A DNA stretch of 64,000 bases from Microvelia longipes. Its lineage: Eukaryota; Arthropoda; Insecta; Hemiptera; Veliidae. The notes below the pieces were generated by a model. It did no database searches, was not told the DNA's origin, and worked only from the letters and a program-made list of their open reading frames with translations. Position 1 is the stretch's first letter. Each line of letters begins with the position of its first letter. Position numbers and translations under genes: made by a program. This document shows positions 1 to 11,957 of the stretch, one piece after another. The DNA is taken from the NCBI GenBank assembly GCA_018340805.1, contig JACMZG010001863.1, forward strand, positions 25,685,849-25,749,848. Reading direction: 5' to 3'.

Positions 1-250
1 CATCAACCCAAGTTATGACGTCATTTTTTTTAAACTTAAATGGCTTCAGTTAAACTAATACTGGTGACTATGATAGGAATATAGAATTGACGAGGGGCCT
101 CGACATCTAGTTTCATCCTGGTAAGCCTACTGTCCCAGAAAGACAGCAGAAAAATAGCTCACAGAACCACGCTTAGCTAAGTAGCCCGTGAAGCGGAAGA
201 ACTCGAAGTAGTAGAAGCGGCGCAAAGCACCAAGGCCGCGTAGAGGTGAG
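1..250. other. Unassigned leading sequence
   Basis: No gene is recognised. Around 190-243 a + strand reading gives a short glutamate/alanine-rich tail ending at TAG, but stops and a likely frameshift interrupt it upstream. At most it could be the eroded end of a transposon ORF. Confidence 0.3.
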
Positions 251-835
251 GGGCCAATGGCCCGTATTTTTACTTTTCCTCATTTATGCATAGGAAAAGT
301 CCTATGTACACCTAGGTATATAGGAAAAGTATTGTGTTTGCAGAAAAATCCAAAACCGGGACGTCACAAGAATTATCCGTGTCAGGTGTTATAAGACCTC
401 CTGAGTGGTTTTCATAAAGTTGACTTTCTGTATGAGAGTGTGTGTGTCTGTTATCACCGTAGCTCCTAGTGTTATTTATGCTAGAGAGTTGAAACTTTGT
501 ACAAAAAATCAATCTACCGCTGTTGTTGTGCTATTCGGAAAAATATTTTTTAATGACATCATTAACCCGCAAAAAATGACTCAACAAAAATTTAATACGA
601 CATTTTTAATGTTTGTGGACATAAACGTTAAGCAGCATTGAATGTGGTCAGGGCTGTATGGGTGAAAGGGATGTATTTACAATCTGAGGACGAGCGAAGC
701 GAGTCCAAAGACGTGTTGCAGTATTAATTTGGCGAATTGTATATTCTGAGGACAAGCGAAGTCAAGTAAGGAGGATGTACGTAGCGAATACGATGTGATG
801 AAAAAAAGTTCCGAGGTACCCCGTACCTGATTTTT
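250..835 (+). repeat. R-alpha interspersed repeat, copy 1
   Basis: This copy aligns by eye along most of its length with 22105-22905. Shared landmarks in order are GGAAAAGTATTGTGTTTGCA, a block around AAACCGGGA, a GTGTGTCTGTTATCA block, a CATTAACCCGCAA block, GAGCGAAGCGAGTCC, GTGTTGCAGTAT, GTAGCGAAT and AGTTCCGAGGTACCCCGT. It holds no intact ORF; the 66-78 codon ORFs here fall inside the repeat and differ between copies. The class is unknown and it may be a non-autonomous element. Confidence 0.8.
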
Positions 836-839
836 TTCA

Positions 840-1299
840 TAAAATTATTGCACGCTTAGTTTAATGGTGATACAAACTAAGAATAACGTAAGTCTTACAT
901 TAACTTAAAATAAATAATTTTAACATGAATACAATATACAATATAATTGAGGGAGAGTACAATATATGTATTTATAAATACAGTATTGCACTTTTTAGTT
1001 TCCTATTTCATCATATTCTAGTCAATGCTGTTTATTCAACTATAGATCTATAGATCAGCAGTATTCTCCATAAATTAAGCTGATCCGAGTATTCCAGCAG
1101 TTTGATTTGTACTTGTCGTGAGTAGTTATTTCAGATAAATAAAAGGTTATATATTAAGGTGTATTTTATTGTTGTGTCTTCTTTCTAGCAACCAACTTGT
1201 TTATAATTTAATTATTAGAAAAGTGTGAATTTGTTTTATTACTGAATAAAGAGTGTTCTAAATTAGATGGAGCCATTATGTGTAGCTTTTCTTAATATA
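840..1299 (+). mobile_element. Possible LTR remnant (mdg1/412-like Ty3/Gypsy)
   Basis: This AT-rich stretch has a TATA-like block (TATTTATAAATAC near 968-982) and several AATAAA-type signals (around 1136 and 1243). It lies directly upstream of a primer-binding-like sequence at 1300-1313. That order fits an LTR, but I cannot define the 5' boundary, see no second LTR in the window and find no gag-pol. Boundaries are approximate. Confidence 0.35.
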
Positions 1300-1313
1300 T
1301 GGCGACCGTGACA
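1300..1313 (+). promoter_or_regulatory. Primer-binding-site-like sequence
   Basis: TGGCGACCGTGACA begins with TGG, the complement of a tRNA CCA end. It matches the tRNA-Arg type primer site that I recall for mdg1/412-group Gypsy elements. Its position after polyadenylation-like signals supports this reading. Nothing recognisable as gag follows, so this would be a fragment. Confidence 0.5.
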
Positions 1314-1390
1314 TGACATAATGAGAAGAAAGAAAACTACGCATACTCATACACATACTAATCTGACATAGTTTATCAATTTGAAGATTT

Positions 1391-1425
1391 TATTTGAATA
1401 AACTAAGGAAAAGTTTATTCAAATA
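1391..1425. repeat. Perfect 14-bp hairpin
   Basis: TATTTGAATAAACT at 1391-1404 is the exact reverse complement of 1412-1425, with a 7-nt loop. It lies just before a MITE end and may belong to the same element. Confidence 0.75.
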
Positions 1426-1430
1426 AACTA

Positions 1431-1480
1431 CTTAGTCAAGGGCCCCCCTTGACGAAGTAGTTTTAGTAGCTACGGGCCTG
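1431..1480 (+). mobile_element. Right-end fragment of GTAGCC-type MITE
   Basis: The segment contains GACGAAGTAGTTTT and ends in AGCTACGGGCCTG. The complete MITE at 59251-59420 carries the same internal motif and a similar terminus (GGCTACAGGCCTG). Only the right end is present and no left terminus was found upstream. Confidence 0.6.
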
Positions 1481-2548
1481 TGATGAGTTTGCCACTCAGT
1501 TCTTCAGCGCTCGATAAAATTGAGTAAATTAAGAGGACAAGAATTGAAGTTTTTTTAAGTTGTTAATAGAGTGGTTCTAAATTACTCAGAACCTTATGTA
1601 GGTAGAGCTAAACCAATTGGTGCTGGAAGTAGGTTTAAAAATAAGGTGCCTGATAATAAAGCTCAGAAGTGTAGAAAAGTCAATAAAATTTTCAAGATTA
1701 GTAGAACGAATTGGAAAGCAAAAGACAACAATCAGATAACATCAATGTAGATCATTAGTCAAAAAAAGAAGCACATTATTATAACAAACACAGAGACACA
1801 AACTTCACCAGTTACAAATCCCTAAGATATAAAGGATAACTGCCTTTTACTATAAAAAAGGACAAAATGATAAGATATGAAATATTTTATTGGAGCTATT
1901 ATTATCAAACAATGAAATAAAAACGTATGAAATAAAAGCTTTCCCAGGCCACTTGGAAATTATCTAGGCGTTATGTCGAACCACATAAAAGTAAATAAGT
2001 GTCAAACCAACCCTAGCTAATAGTATTTACTTATTGATATCAACTTCATTTTACTGGGTACTTGAAAAAAGGGACTTTTTAACATCATATTGTAACTTTT
2101 ATTACCTATAAATACACAAACAAAATCCTAATTAAATCATGTGTTCAATTTAAAATGATCTTAAAAAGATAATCTTTCTTTATTATATATCATTCTTTCA
2201 GGTGGTTATAGATCTCATCGTAGAGCCAAAAAATATTTTACCCAAAATTACTAAAGATGGAAAAATACAGAGTAGGAGCACTACGGCGAGCATATCCAGT
2301 TACAAAGTTTGGTCAGACCTGGTAAAAATAATAAAAATAAAATAAAAACGAGCTGCTAATCATGGAAAAAATATATTGTCTAATTAATTTATTTGTAATA
2401 TAAAGATATAAATAATATAATGTAAATACAATGAAATAATTTATATTATTAAATAAATGTTTTTTATGCAAAAATAAATAGTAATATTTGTATCACATAT
2501 AGTGTGTAAAAATATATAACTAATAATTAATGTTTAAGTAACTGCAAC
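1481..2548. other. AT-rich sequence, nothing recognised
   Basis: I see no ORF, RNA gene or clear repeat boundary in this stretch. Confidence 0.5.
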
Positions 2549-2664
2549 CCTTAAGGGCTTATTGCTGAATTAAAACTAATAGAATATTGTAAAAATATTT
2601 TTTTTATTTAAGCGTTTTTGAAAAAAAGTTTTAATAAAAGGCTTATTTTAATAAGCCCTTAAGG
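2549..2664. mobile_element. Short inverted-repeat element (MITE-like)
   Basis: CCTTAAGGGCTTATT at 2549-2563 is the exact reverse complement of 2650-2664. The 116-bp unit has an AT-rich core with no ORF. Its size and perfect termini fit a small MITE, but no target duplication is obvious. Confidence 0.6.
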
Positions 2665-4455
2665 AAACGAGACTTCCCTACTTATAGCATACTTCTATCT
2701 ACCAATTTATAATAAATCCATGATTATTATATGAAACAAATGAATAGAAAAATTAGGTTATAAAGTAATAACCAATAGGTGGGTGAAGTTGACAAAAAAT
2801 TTTATAAAGATGTTCGAACTAATTACATTTTCAAGAAGATATTGTTTCTCTCCATCCAGACGTTTCTAACTTAACTCAAACATCAACCAGAGTACATCCT
2901 TGCAAGCCTAAAACTAGAACCCTATGCGATACAAAAACCAATTGATTTAAAAACATCGTCATTAAAACCTGCTCATTAGACTAGAAAAGTTAGAATTAGG
3001 GACAATAAAATTTACAATGTAAAATGATAACCAAAATTCAAATGAAACGTATTCTCACAAAACTCAAGACTAAATTAAACTAACGAACAGATACGTTGAA
3101 CTTTGTAATAACTAAAAAAAACTTTTAAATTAAAACTACGGCCGAAGCCGTCCCCACTGAGGCCTCGTGGAAAAACCAAGAAAAATTCAGAAAAACTTCT
3201 TCCTCCAAATCAAAAACTGTGTCACCAACTAGATAAGCCTATAAAATAAATCAAACAATAAATACTTTTTAAATCGAGATTAAGTATTTAATGAAAATTT
3301 CAAATTTACCAAAACTAAATTCTAAATAAAATTTTCAACCCAAAAATATATCGTTAAAATTATTATATTGCACTAATTAACTTACTGCAGATCAATTGTT
3401 TCAGGAAGATTAATGAGTTATGAGTATACTAGTACTAGTAATAGAGTTATTTTCTATAGACTAATATGGGTTATTTTCCCCAGCTACAGTTGCTGTTTTG
3501 TAGGATCTGGATCTGAAATATCTTTTAGTACGTACCTCTATGATATTTTGTAGAGAGGCTCGAGCTTTATTATAATATTTATTTTAATTTAAATGCTAGG
3601 TTTTGAATAGGGCTTCTTGGACGCTGAAAGGATGAGATTAAGTTATACATGGAATAATAATAAGAATGTAAAAATCACAAAGATTTTTTTAGGAATAGAT
3701 AATTCAATTTTCTTGTTAAAAAATTAATGAACAATTTTTTCATCAACAAACAAAACGATGTTCATTTGAATACTTCTACACCTATTTTTATTTTTAAAAA
3801 AAAACTAAACAAAGACGAATTGAAGCTGAATTCAAAATTGTGGGTTATTCAAATTCAAAAATACTGGCACAACGTAGATAACGGAGAGGTGAAAACAAGA
3901 GTTAAACCAAAGTCACCCGGCCATCTGAATATTCAGAAGAGAAAAAGTAGATTCTGTCAGTCACAGAGGGGCATCCTACAACAGACACCAGTTAATTGAA
4001 GAAATTATTCCTATGATCCCTTACCTTTTACATCTTTATAGAATAGTTTAATTGTAAAACAAGCAGATTCTGAGCTTTGGGTGTTGAACAATACTCTAAG
4101 GAAATATCTCTAGATTCAAAGAACAATGCTCATGGGAATAACTAGATAAGAAAATGAATGGAGTTAAAAGACAAAATTATGTTTCGTATATTTCGGTCCT
4201 CTGACTCATCCGCTTCAATAATAACAATTATAACAATACAGCACATTAAAAGATTGTGCGGCATTTAATATGACACGCTAACTGCGTTGCACTTCCATAA
4301 CTTATGAGAAGAAATCTCGCTACTAGTTTTGCGACCGATTCTTAATAGTAACTACAATAAACAAGTTAAGTATAATCATAAGGAAAGACCAGTGGAGTGA
4401 GTCAGACGACTATGCAATCCTGTAAAAACTCACGAGCCTTCTTTTTCATCTTTCA
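2665..4455. other. AT-rich intergenic sequence
   Basis: One ORF of 90 codons on the + strand (3727-3999) starts with Asn/Phe/Lys-rich sequence. I recognise no family in it, and in DNA this AT-rich an ORF of that length is weak evidence for a gene. Nothing else is supported. Confidence 0.4.
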
Positions 4456-4462
4456 CTGGACT

Positions 4463-4500
4463 CTAATGATGGCCGCAAAGCTGCGAAAGCCGGTTCTGTA
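4463..4500 (+). repeat. Hairpin motif of retroelement 3'-end type
   Basis: TGATGGCCGCAAAGCTGCGA followed by AAGCCGG forms nested short stems (GGC/GCC and CGCA/TGCG). Similar motifs occur at 6593-6626 and 11923-11957. Comparable GATGATGGC...CCGG hairpins are often seen near the 3' ends of invertebrate retroelements; that link is an inference. Confidence 0.35.
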
Positions 4501-4689
4501 TTTATAATTAATATAATATTATTTATGAGGAGAGACTTATTTCTACTTTAAGTTAATATTACAATTGCTCTTTTAAAATATTGATAAATAAAAAACGTCA
4601 GTAATAAATATCCAAGTTAGGACAAAAAAAACATATTAAAAAGAATGGCGAGCCAAGAGAAAGAGATAGCAGGAGTTCCGAACAATGCT

Positions 4690-5107
4690 TTTTAGCGAAT
4701 TTTCATTATAAAAATGACGCTTATAAGGTTGTTCGGATGACAGAAATTGAAGGTGGGAGGGCGGTTTCCCGAATGAAACCGAGCCGTCTTCTTTCTCCCT
4801 GATTAATAATTAGGGGAGGGAGGTGATGGAAAATTTAAGAATTAAAAAAGGGGTGATAGGTGAAAAAAGGTTAAGAACCACTGCCGTAAAGGTCCTCTTT
4901 ACAGCATGCCAGCTGTGCTCCTTGAGAGAGATTGATAACAAAGGAACAAACCTCTTTGGAAGTAAGCTCCGTTCGCGGCCTAACATACGGTGCTTTCCTC
5001 CGGTTCGGCCCCGTTCAACACGTACGGTCTTTATCAGGAACACCCAACATCTCAACATTACTCATCTTATCAAAAGCAACCTGCAGGCCGTTATCATAAA
5101 CAAGTAG
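4690..5107. other. GC-richer patch with overlapping ORFs, unassigned
   Basis: Two ORFs of 94 (+, 4823-5107) and 82 codons (-, 4810-5058) overlap almost completely. Neither has a recognisable domain, and base composition rather than selection could explain both. It may be a piece of an unrecognised transposon. Confidence 0.3.
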
Positions 5108-5109
5108 TT

Positions 5110-5888
5110 ATAAACATTACAGTTTTACAATTATTTGCAACAAGATAGTCGGAAAAGTAGGGTATTATAATAAATGACAATAGCACAAAATAATATGATA
5201 GGCTATTTAATAATCAAGACCTCAATCTCGAACAAAATACAACATCGATAAATTAGAAAATCATAAAAAAGAAGTAAAAATGAAGTGTTTGTCATTGAAC
5301 GCCTAAAACAAACATCATCTACCCTGAGTAGAATTCAGTTTAAAGATTGGCACAAAACCCCAACCTAGATCAACACCAAGTTCTGTTATTGGTCTCTTGT
5401 AGTTATTCTTTTGGACCGACACGTATCTTATAACACTTGAGTCCTCTTATCTTTAATATAGCTAAGAGTAGAAGAACAAACAACTCTCTTTTATATTGGT
5501 CACATTCGGCACCGGATTCTATTAAAGAAGGAAACTTATCCACAAATATAAACTCTCCCTAACACACTAGGAAATAATACAAACAAAAAAACCTTATCAA
5601 TAGTAAAAGAAAACAATTCTATTATTTGTTTCTCTTATACTCTATCTATAAAAGAATGATTTATATTATAGGAGATGATCAAAAATAGATCAAGATATTT
5701 TATCAAAACTAAAAATTAAAGAATAATATAATAAAAGAACAATAAACAATGAAATATTTTCTTTATTCTTTTTCGTGCGACAAAGAAAGTTCTCTGTGTT
5801 TTTAGCTTTTGTAAGATTTGTAAAAATTTTAAACTATAAGAATAAGCTCTTGTTAAAACTATATTTTAAACACGTAAACAGTTTTATT
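5110..5888. other. AT-rich sequence, nothing recognised
   Basis: There is no ORF of note, no RNA gene and no obvious repeat boundary. Confidence 0.5.
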
Positions 5889-5889
5889 C

Positions 5890-6170
5890 TATAGTGTAAA
5901 AAACATAACAGTTAATTAATTTCAGTCGAATTGAAACATAATAAAATAAGATCTCTATATTTAAACGATTCTTTAAAGTAGATATCTTCATATTAGCTAA
6001 AGTGTATCAATGAACAAATTTTAAAGTAAAATACGAGAAAAATGCAAAAAAAGAGTGGAGTATAACTAATATACTGGTGCATCATTTTATTATACTTTAT
6101 TGAATTAAAGAACTGTTCGTTCATATTGCAGTGAAACTTTGAATTAGTCATTGATATTAATGACTAACTA
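5890..6170 (+). repeat. Interspersed repeat shared with the intron
   Basis: This segment matches about 34207-34470 with scattered differences. Shared landmarks are AATTTCAGTCGAATTGAAAC, TTTTAAAGTAAAATA and CATCATTTTATTATA. The same sequence recurs in the duplicated blocks at 40680-40870 and 42640-42900. It is probably part of a larger unnamed transposon. Confidence 0.75.
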
Positions 6171-6184
6171 CTACTAAAGCATTT

Positions 6185-6500
6185 GAGACAGAGGTTAGAA
6201 TCTGACTTGGGGCCTGGGAGCCTTAGCTAGCGTACGCATAACAGCAGACGTCAGCCCTATTTCCTCAGTTTTATTTAGCAGGGTATCCCCAAATCATATT
6301 TATTCCTTAAAATCTCTAAACTCTGCCGAAAGGAGATAAATAGAATGACATCATTAGAGAGTTTAAAGATTATAAGGGAAAAAAAGATTTTGGAGAAAAG
6401 CTGCTAAATAAAACAAGGGAAATGGGGGTGGGTTCTGGTGATATGCGTTTGCTAGCTAAGGCTTCCAGGCCCTCAGTCAGATTTCTACTTCTACCTCTGC
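6185..6500. mobile_element. Foldback element with imperfect ~100-bp arms
   Basis: The left arm (about 6185-6285) contains GGGCCTGGGAGCCTTAGCTA and TTTTATTTAGCAG. The right arm (about 6395-6500) contains CTGCTAAATAAAAC and TAGCTAAGGCTTCCAGGCCC. The arms pair with mismatches across a 110-bp loop with no ORF. Target duplications were not identified. Confidence 0.7.
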
Positions 6501-6592
6501 CTTAAAACTTTTAGTTAATATTTTGACTTTTGTTTTGTTTGTATTTTATTTGTCTTATTAGGTTTTTAAACATCTTACTACGTTGGTAGGCA

Positions 6593-6626
6593 CTGATGAT
6601 GGCTGTTAACGTTCGAAAGCCGGCAT
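6593..6626 (+). repeat. Hairpin motif of retroelement 3'-end type
   Basis: CTGATGATGGCTGTTAACGT, then TCGAAAGCCGG, can pair GGCT with AGCC. It resembles the motif at 4463-4500. Confidence 0.35.
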
Positions 6627-6734
6627 TGTAAATATCGTTTATATTTTGAGAAGAGACTGTCGTTTTTATTTAATCACTACCTCCATTTTTTGGCCATTTA
6701 ACAAATGTCATAACTTTAGTTATATTTATCTAAT

Positions 6735-7012
6735 TTTGATGAAAAAACACTCGTTTTATAGAAAATTTGATCAGTCTTTAAAATGTTTTCTTTATGTTTC
6801 GCACACGACTCACAGGGAGCCCCTTATTGCAAAAAACTGGAATTTGTGCGATTTTCTAATATCTTGAGCGAGCGCATTCATATGAAGGGCTCCACTCAGA
6901 ATAGGCAGACTATGCTTTTCTTCTATAATTTAAGGTATATTTACTGAAAAATTTGGTTTGAAGAAGTACAAAATGAGTCACATTTTTTAGGCCAGGCTTT
7001 TGGACTATATGG
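6735..7012 (+). repeat. Direct duplication, unit 1
   Basis: About 270 bp is repeated with moderate divergence at 7445-7713. Shared landmarks are GCACACGACTCACA, ATTCATATGAAGGGCTCCA and TTTGGTTTGAAGAAGTACAA. The short ORFs inside both units differ in sequence and are not credible proteins. A related tail is present near 21050-21110. Confidence 0.8.
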
Positions 7013-7199
7013 TGCATTGATAAAATAAGTAACTAATATTCTCAAAAAAATATACCAATATAAAATCAGGCTGTCAAGTATGATTTCAGGTCTTTAAATC
7101 ATTCGTGAACTCAGTTTACTCGTATTATTTGATTAAATGTCTATCTACCCTATTACTCCTTTAAGCTTTAATTAACCTAAGGACTTTAACACCCTAGAC

Positions 7200-7390
7200 A
7201 TTTTACCCATAATTATGAGGTCGAGCGTAGCGGTTTTGAAGTAATGCCATCTTAAGCTTTAGGTAATCATGACATTCTAAGAACGAGCGAAGCGAGTGCG
7301 ATGTCTTGGATAACCACTCTAGACTAAGTCATCGGATAACGATGACACTCTAGACTTTGGATAACCACTTTAGTCTAAGGTCGAGCTTCA
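7200..7390 (+). repeat. Local short repeats with GAGCGAAGCGAG motif
   Basis: The segment has two or three degenerate copies of GGATAACCACTCTAGACTAAG-like sequence and of GACACTCTAGAC, next to an ACGAGCGAAGCGAGTGCGAT motif typical of R-alpha. It lies between the two units of the 270-bp duplication. Confidence 0.55.
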
Positions 7391-7444
7391 AGTCTGGAAA
7401 ATTGTCTAAAATTAATTTTTGCCTTATAGCGCTGTTCCTGTTGT

Positions 7445-7713
7445 TTAAAAAATACTCCATTTATAGAAGATTTTATCAGATTAAAAAAATATTCTCTTCA
7501 TGTTTTGCACACGACTCACAAAAAACCACTTATTGCAAGAAAACGTGAATTTTGCAACTTTCTAATATTATGAGCGAGCGTATTCATATGAAGGGCTCCA
7601 ATCTAGATAGGCTTTCACTTCATAATTTAAGATGTATTTTCAGAAAAATTTGGTTTGAAGAAGTACAAAATTAGTCACAGTTTTTAGGCCTGGCTCTTGG
7701 ACTATTTGATTTT
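7445..7713 (+). repeat. Direct duplication, unit 2
   Basis: This is the second copy of the unit at 6735-7012, in the same orientation and starting about 710 bp downstream of it. Confidence 0.8.
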
Positions 7714-7894
7714 TGGTAAAGTAACATTACATCGCTGGTTGCATTGAATTTGTGATTTTTTAAAATGTTTGTGGGGTCATTATTATCATAATTATTAAAG
7801 TTTCAGTTAAGACTGATAAGTATGATAAGTATATTTAAGATTATTATCAGTCACACATAATTTATAAATAACATGGTTCGGGACATAAGCAAAG

Positions 7895-7895
7895 T

Positions 7896-7940
<45 letters not shown>
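7895..7940. repeat. (TA)n microsatellite
   Basis: An almost pure TA dinucleotide run. ORFs of Tyr-Ile repeats in such tracts are artefacts. Confidence 0.95.
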
Positions 7941-7941
<1 letters not shown>

Positions 7942-9955
7942 CACTTGATCAGGTAGTCCCCCTTCCAAAAAATCCACCTCTCCCACTCCCCCCTTCATGA
8001 CCCCAATCTCATAAGCTCATTTTTTCGAATAATGGCTAAAAGAGCTCTTTAACCATTTTTTTTATAAAACCAATAGCAACAGCGTTATAGAGCAAAAATT
8101 AATTTTGGGCCATTTCCGGACTTTAAAAGGGCCCAGGAGGCAAATTTTCCCGATCTAAAATCCTTTATCAGGGACCCTAAATAAATCAATCTAGCTAATT
8201 AAACCATTTGGGCTTGACGGTCATGATTTTTGCGTCTCGGACTATAAATGAACCAATGCCTCAAATATACATTGGCTAGCGGCTAGCACATCAGTTCTTG
8301 CGCTATATAAGTTTAATGATTGAAAAACAGGAACTTAATCCGCTGATCTTTTAAATAAGACAAGAAAATTTAATACCGTATTTAACAGCCTTTTATTATT
8401 TTTTTTATTAATTTTATTTATTTATTGAAACAATGAGCATTGTTAAATAAGAATTTTTAAAATACAATTTAAATGAAAGAAAAAGAAATAAATTAAAAAA
8501 ATTCAATATAGTAAGGAACAAAAAGAATAAACACTATATTGAATTATTAATAAAAGTATTAATTAAAAAAATCATTTAAAAAGTTCAATTTAATTGTACA
8601 TAGAGGTGCGGAGAGCAACAATTAAAGTTAAACCCGCAGTTAGTTAAGACCTGTGAATACCCTGATAAGCGCCGAAGCTATAATCAAGCATTAAATTCTA
8701 TTTGTTTAAAGTTAACTGCATCTGACTAGGTTTTATTATCAAATGTTAGTTCAGTATTACAACAATAAACAGAGTTAGATAAGTCAAACTTACTATCAAT
8801 AAAATAATAAATAAAACTTATTGATTTATTAATCTTAATGTAAAAGTAATTTAGTAATATATCATCATATTCGTTTGAAACAAGAAAGAGCAATAAGGAA
8901 ATAAAATCAACTGACACTTGGAGGCAAAGAACAACAAAGAAACCAAGTGTAACACAAAAGTTTACCTTTGAAATTGATAGGAAATAAAATCTATAGGGTA
9001 AAGTTATATAGGATATGTTATTTGTTCTTTCTGTTGAATAGTGATTATTGTGTTGAGTTCATGTCAAAAAGTTATTTTAAGATAAAAATAAAGAGATAGG
9101 AGTCAAACAGTTAGATCCCCCTGTTTGACCAAAGTAAACTTATAGAAAAAATAGAAAAAAAACTCAGTTTCTGTTTCTTCAGCTGTCAATATAATAATCC
9201 ATTGGAAACGCCTTATCTTATAAGTTATATAAAGAGATCTTCAAAAAATATTAGATAAATATGTTTAATAAAATACAAAATTATATTTAGTAAGTATACA
9301 CACACGTGTTGCACATATAGTATACAGATTGTATTTGGCAGTAAACAAAGCATAACTTGAGCAACTGATTACTTATCATATGCTATGACAATTCAACAAG
9401 AATTTGTGCCACAAAAAATTAAAATTTTTAACAAAACAACAAAGCGAAAAGCAAGAGCCTCACAGAAAGTTAAAAGGGGCAAATTTTGGTAGTTTTACCA
9501 AGTACACAAAATATGGACTATGCACAAGGAAATTTTTATAACATTTTTTGAAGACGGGCTAATTTGTGATCGCTATATCTTGAAACAACTAACGGCTACC
9601 AGATATTATTCAGCTTAAGATATTAATTTTATATTCTTAACAATTAAATACGTGATTTTTTGGATTTTCTAGACAGAGTCCCAACACAATAATGTCTTTG
9701 GCTTTTGCACTATAGTCATATATTATAGTAAGTAGGTACTCTTACAGCAAAACTAAGCTATAGTTCAAATTTTGCGAACATTCCCTCTTCAAAATACAAT
9801 TTGGATAAAATTACTCTAAAACAAAACTCTCATGAAAAGTGATATCTATAAAACAGATAAAGGGGATTAATTCCTGAATATTCAACAACCTTTATATAGA
9901 CTAGAGTATTCAGTTCAGTAGTTTTAGTTATATTACATCCTTAATTGAATGCACG
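7941..9955. other. AT-rich sequence with one small hairpin
   Basis: No gene is recognised. A perfect 9-bp stem (GTCAAACAG at 9102-9110 with 9121-9129, 10-nt loop) is the only structured site seen. Confidence 0.45.
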
Positions 9956-9959
9956 TCGG

Positions 9960-10575
9960 TGAGTTCTTTTATTTCAGATGTTTGGGGCGGCGTATATGTT
10001 TATGTGTTTGTACGTGTCATGATAACTGCCGTAGACGTTATCTGATTTTAATGAAACTTATTATAGACGTATAGTAATAATTAGTCCTCAGGAATGTATA
10101 TAGTTTTCAGTTATAGTGCGACCAATATTTTTAAAACGGCGACGAATAAGGCGGACAATATGACAAAAAATGAACAAAAAAATCTTGTTGCATATCTTTT
10201 AAAGCTCTTGCAGAGAAAGGAAATATATGTATAACATGCATAAGATTATCAAAGTAACCGAGAATTATAAAATAACGGCCAAAATGGCGGACCAAATTTT
10301 AGTAGATTCTAAAAAATAACCTTATTGAGTTGGCATTCGGTACAAATGCATACTTGTACATAATAAATAATTACACTAAGTTTCGTGTCAATACAAGTAT
10401 ATCCATGATTTTTGTTAGATTATAATAGTTTGTTAAACAGCACCGAGCGTGGTCAGTGTTGCAGTATAAATTTAACGACTTATATAGAGTGAAGCGAAAT
10501 GAGGAGTGTGAGCGTAGCGAATGCGATGTGAAGCGGAAAAGTTCCGAGGTAACCCGTGCCCAATTTTTTATACTG
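9960..10575 (+). repeat. R-alpha repeat, copy 2 (5' part divergent)
   Basis: The right half matches R-alpha (AAGTATATCCATGATTTTTG, GAGCGTAGCGAATGCGATGT, AAAGTTCCGAGGTA). The left half differs from the copies at 250 and 22105. This is either a subfamily or a chimera. Confidence 0.65.
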
Positions 10576-10579
10576 TAAA

Positions 10580-11330
10580 TAAAAAGTGTTTCCCACTTAA
10601 TAATAATTCACTAGTTCTAGTAATAATAAGAGAAGAGATAAATCCGGGTAAGTAGGCCGCGTTTCAGAAATGTTTTTAATAACTTTTTAATATTAGCAAC
10701 AATTAAATAAATACAACCCCCAACTTGAGAGAAACGAAATTATTACTTCTTACATTGCCCCCAAAAGCGAATTTCCAACAAAAATTTTAAGAACTAACCC
10801 CCTGGTAAGTCTTATATACATTAAATAAAGTAGGTCTATTAAATATTTGGAGGCAATAATGGGATTTTTTATGGGGGGGGGGGGGGCTCCTGCAAGCGCT
10901 CTGTAAGTCCGCCAATGGTAGTGCCTTTAATTTAACACCCAAAAAGTAGCAATCTGGTGTAAAAATAGTACAATTAAAACTAGAACTGCTTAATTACTTA
11001 CAATTTTACATTTATAATTTATTTTATTTCACTAATAAAACTTATTTCGTCACCCATTAAATAAACTTCTATTATTATATTTTAAGTAAACCAGATTCAG
11101 TTACAGTAAAGGGGTCGAGTGAAAAAAAGGTTAACATTTAAAAAGTACGGTCTTTATAGTTTGTAAGATTGTTCATACGAGAAGATAAAAAAGTTGAAAG
11201 AGAATTAGGAGACAACCACCCTTAACATTCTTATCAGATAACTTACAAAGGAAAGGGCGCAAAAAAACTTGGTTCTAGGGAGAGAAGTAGCACGAGGACG
11301 ACAACAACTGAGTTCTTTCTTAGCCTTGTT
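10580..11330. other. AT-rich sequence with a poly-G run
   Basis: A run of about 14 G at 10876-10889 interrupts otherwise AT-rich DNA. No gene or RNA is recognised. Confidence 0.45.
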
Positions 11331-11336
11331 TACGAC

Positions 11337-11465
11337 ATGGCTGATAACAAGCAGGAACAGGTCGTAGCTCAATAGAACGATGCCAATGCCTCACAACCAT
11401 CAACTTTCAACACTATACTATCGAATGACAAAGACTGATATCGACGCTAGCCTCGTCATATGTAG
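11337..11465 (+). pseudogene. Possible decayed coding start, unassigned
   Basis: An ATG in a good context (ACGACATGG) opens MADNKQEQVVAQ before a TAG, after which the same frame stays open for about 20 more codons before TGA. The residue composition (Gln, Asn, Asp, Ser) looks more protein-like than the surrounding AT-rich DNA. It could be the eroded start of a gag-like or host ORF. I do not recognise it. Confidence 0.25.
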
Positions 11466-11922
11466 CCTCCCTTTATGAAAACCCAGATATTTTCTTCTAA
11501 AAGAAGTTAAGAAGAAAATGTAGATAGGCATCGCATCGGTAAAATATTCTTATACCTCTTGTTTTCTTATCTATTTAAAAGTTAAATTTGGCTGAAAATC
11601 GTTTGCAAACATTAATGTGTGTCTTTAACAGTTAAGAAAAATCTTAATGTTAAGAGTGAGAGGATAGTAGGTCACGAAAATTTTACCATGTTGAATAAGT
11701 TTTAGCGCATTTTAGTAAAACAGTGCATTAACTTACAAGAAATAAATATTTCTGAAACCCAAAAACGTAAATAAAGACTATAATTGTTGGTGAAAAAAAT
11801 AGTGAAATCTACCAATAACAACACTACCCAATATTAGTCAATATGTGCAGCTAATTTTCATATAATTGCTGCCCAAGAAAAATTATGCGACCATCGATCA
11901 TGCGATCAGACTGTAAACAGCT

Positions 11923-11957
11923 CTGATGATGCCGTAAAGTCGAAACCGGTCAGTTAT
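11923..11957 (+). repeat. GATGATGCC...GAAACCGGT motif
   Basis: CTGATGATGCCGTAAAGTCG followed by AAACCGGTCAG resembles motifs near the 3' ends of invertebrate retroelements and the sites at 4463 and 6593. No adjacent reverse transcriptase is visible. Confidence 0.35.

Noticed and set aside
4463..6626. Hammerhead ribozymes (CTGATGA...CGAAA)
   Set aside because: The stem II needed between the two core segments is not present at 6593 or 11923, and the 4463 site lacks the core CTGATGA. The visible pairing encloses the core instead.
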